From a candidate division NPL-UPA2 bacterium Unc8 (GTDB lineage Bacteria; NPL-UPA2), in contig NDHY01000003.1 in assembly GCA_003574845.1 (NCBI GenBank), positions 64,646-103,007 on the forward strand: a stretch of DNA of 38,362 bases, given 5' to 3'. The position numbers were made by a program, and so were the translations under genes. Under the pieces are notes generated by a model. It ran no database searches. It was not told where the DNA came from and saw only the letters and a list, made by a program, of their open reading frames with translations. Positions 38,141-38,362 of this stretch are shown here, piece after piece; the first letter of the stretch is position 1, and every line of letters starts with the position of its first letter.

Positions 38141-38336
38141 TTGTTTCCTCCTGACCACGACTTTTCATCATGTTTACAGTGTAGTGAAAAAGCTGGCGGT
38201 TTTGCTCAACAACCCCATCGTCCTTTGCCACGCCAAGCCCATACATCATTGCCTTTTCAGACCATTTTACATGTTCTTCTTGCTCCATATCCACACACTT
38301 CTGCAAAACCTCCCGACTCTTCAACTCTTGACTCAT
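38133..38336 (-). CDS. Small hypothetical protein upstream of fnlA
   Basis: A 67-aa ORF beginning MSQELKSREVL, with no family I recognise. It is hydrophilic and probably helical, with normal residue composition and no repeat-like sequence. An in-frame TAA lies just upstream, so the ATG at 38336 is the only start. There is no clear Shine-Dalgarno. Its stop overlaps the fnlA start by 8 bp, and the fnlA ribosome-binding site is inside it, which fits translational coupling. It may be a real leader gene of the O-antigen operon or a chance ORF. Confidence 0.4.
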   Translation of the reverse strand: MSQELKSREVLQKCVDMEQEEHVKWSEKAMMYGLGVAKDDGVVEQNRQLFHYTVNMMKSRGQEETNV

Positions 38337-38362
38337 GATTTAAATCGCAGCCATTCAACAGT

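Overview
The window comes from a diderm (Gram-negative, LPS-bearing) bacterium with moderate-to-low GC. It carries lipid A and core genes (lpxK, msbA, waaF, kdsB), an O-antigen ligase and an O-antigen locus. Compact overlapping operons, intergenic 7-bp tandem arrays and REP-like hairpins suggest an uncultured lineage such as Omnitrophota or a neighbouring candidate phylum. That placement is inference and no marker here settles it.

Layout. 1-118: tRNA-Thr(TGT) on the minus strand, followed downstream by a heptamer array. 176-13160: one plus-strand LPS operon of 13 tightly packed genes: HAD phosphatase, msbA, DUF374 acyltransferase, lpxK, waaF, GT2, waaL-like ligase, methyltransferase, waaE-like GT2, methyltransferase, DegT aminotransferase, kdsB and an iron-type alcohol dehydrogenase. 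The last three match the gene content of the 8-amino-Kdo (Kdo8N) pathway. 13258-13401: an isolated rpmH (ribosomal protein L34). 13486-26502: minus-strand housekeeping and transport genes: purF, an HAE3/MMPL-type RND exporter, nadX, an MFS transporter, ilvE, lysS, a DUF559 endonuclease-like gene, prfB with a programmed frameshift, a MOSC-MogA fusion and a 2-hydroxyacyl-CoA dehydratase activase. 26847-38336: a minus-strand O-antigen locus, read from high to low coordinates: small ORF, fnlA, fnlB, fnlC, a WbuB-like GT4, a REP-associated transposase (RAYT), an SDR reductase/epimerase, an initiating phosphoglycosyl transferase, an MNT/HEPN pair, a RAYT remnant, a WbpM/PglF-like dehydratase and wzz. 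It predicts a glycan with L-FucNAc and a 6-deoxy-HexNAc such as QuiNAc at the initiating position.

The most interesting structure is outside the ordinary genes. (1) The DUF559 gene and its two flanking hairpins lie between perfect 27-bp direct copies of the prfB-end/lysS-start sequence. This looks like a small mobile module that duplicated an ancestral gene overlap and spared both genes. (2) At least eleven gene borders carry 7-bp-periodic arrays whose unit sequence drifts. One array lies inside lpxK in frame, and several provide stop codons or C-terminal residues. (3) The RAYT sits among three related REP-like hairpins in the O-antigen operon, and one of these encodes the end of the neighbouring glycosyltransferase. 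(4) The MNT/HEPN pair has a consensus promoter (TTGACA, 17 bp, TATAAT) whose -10 box is covered by a perfect 14-bp palindrome, which suggests autoregulation.
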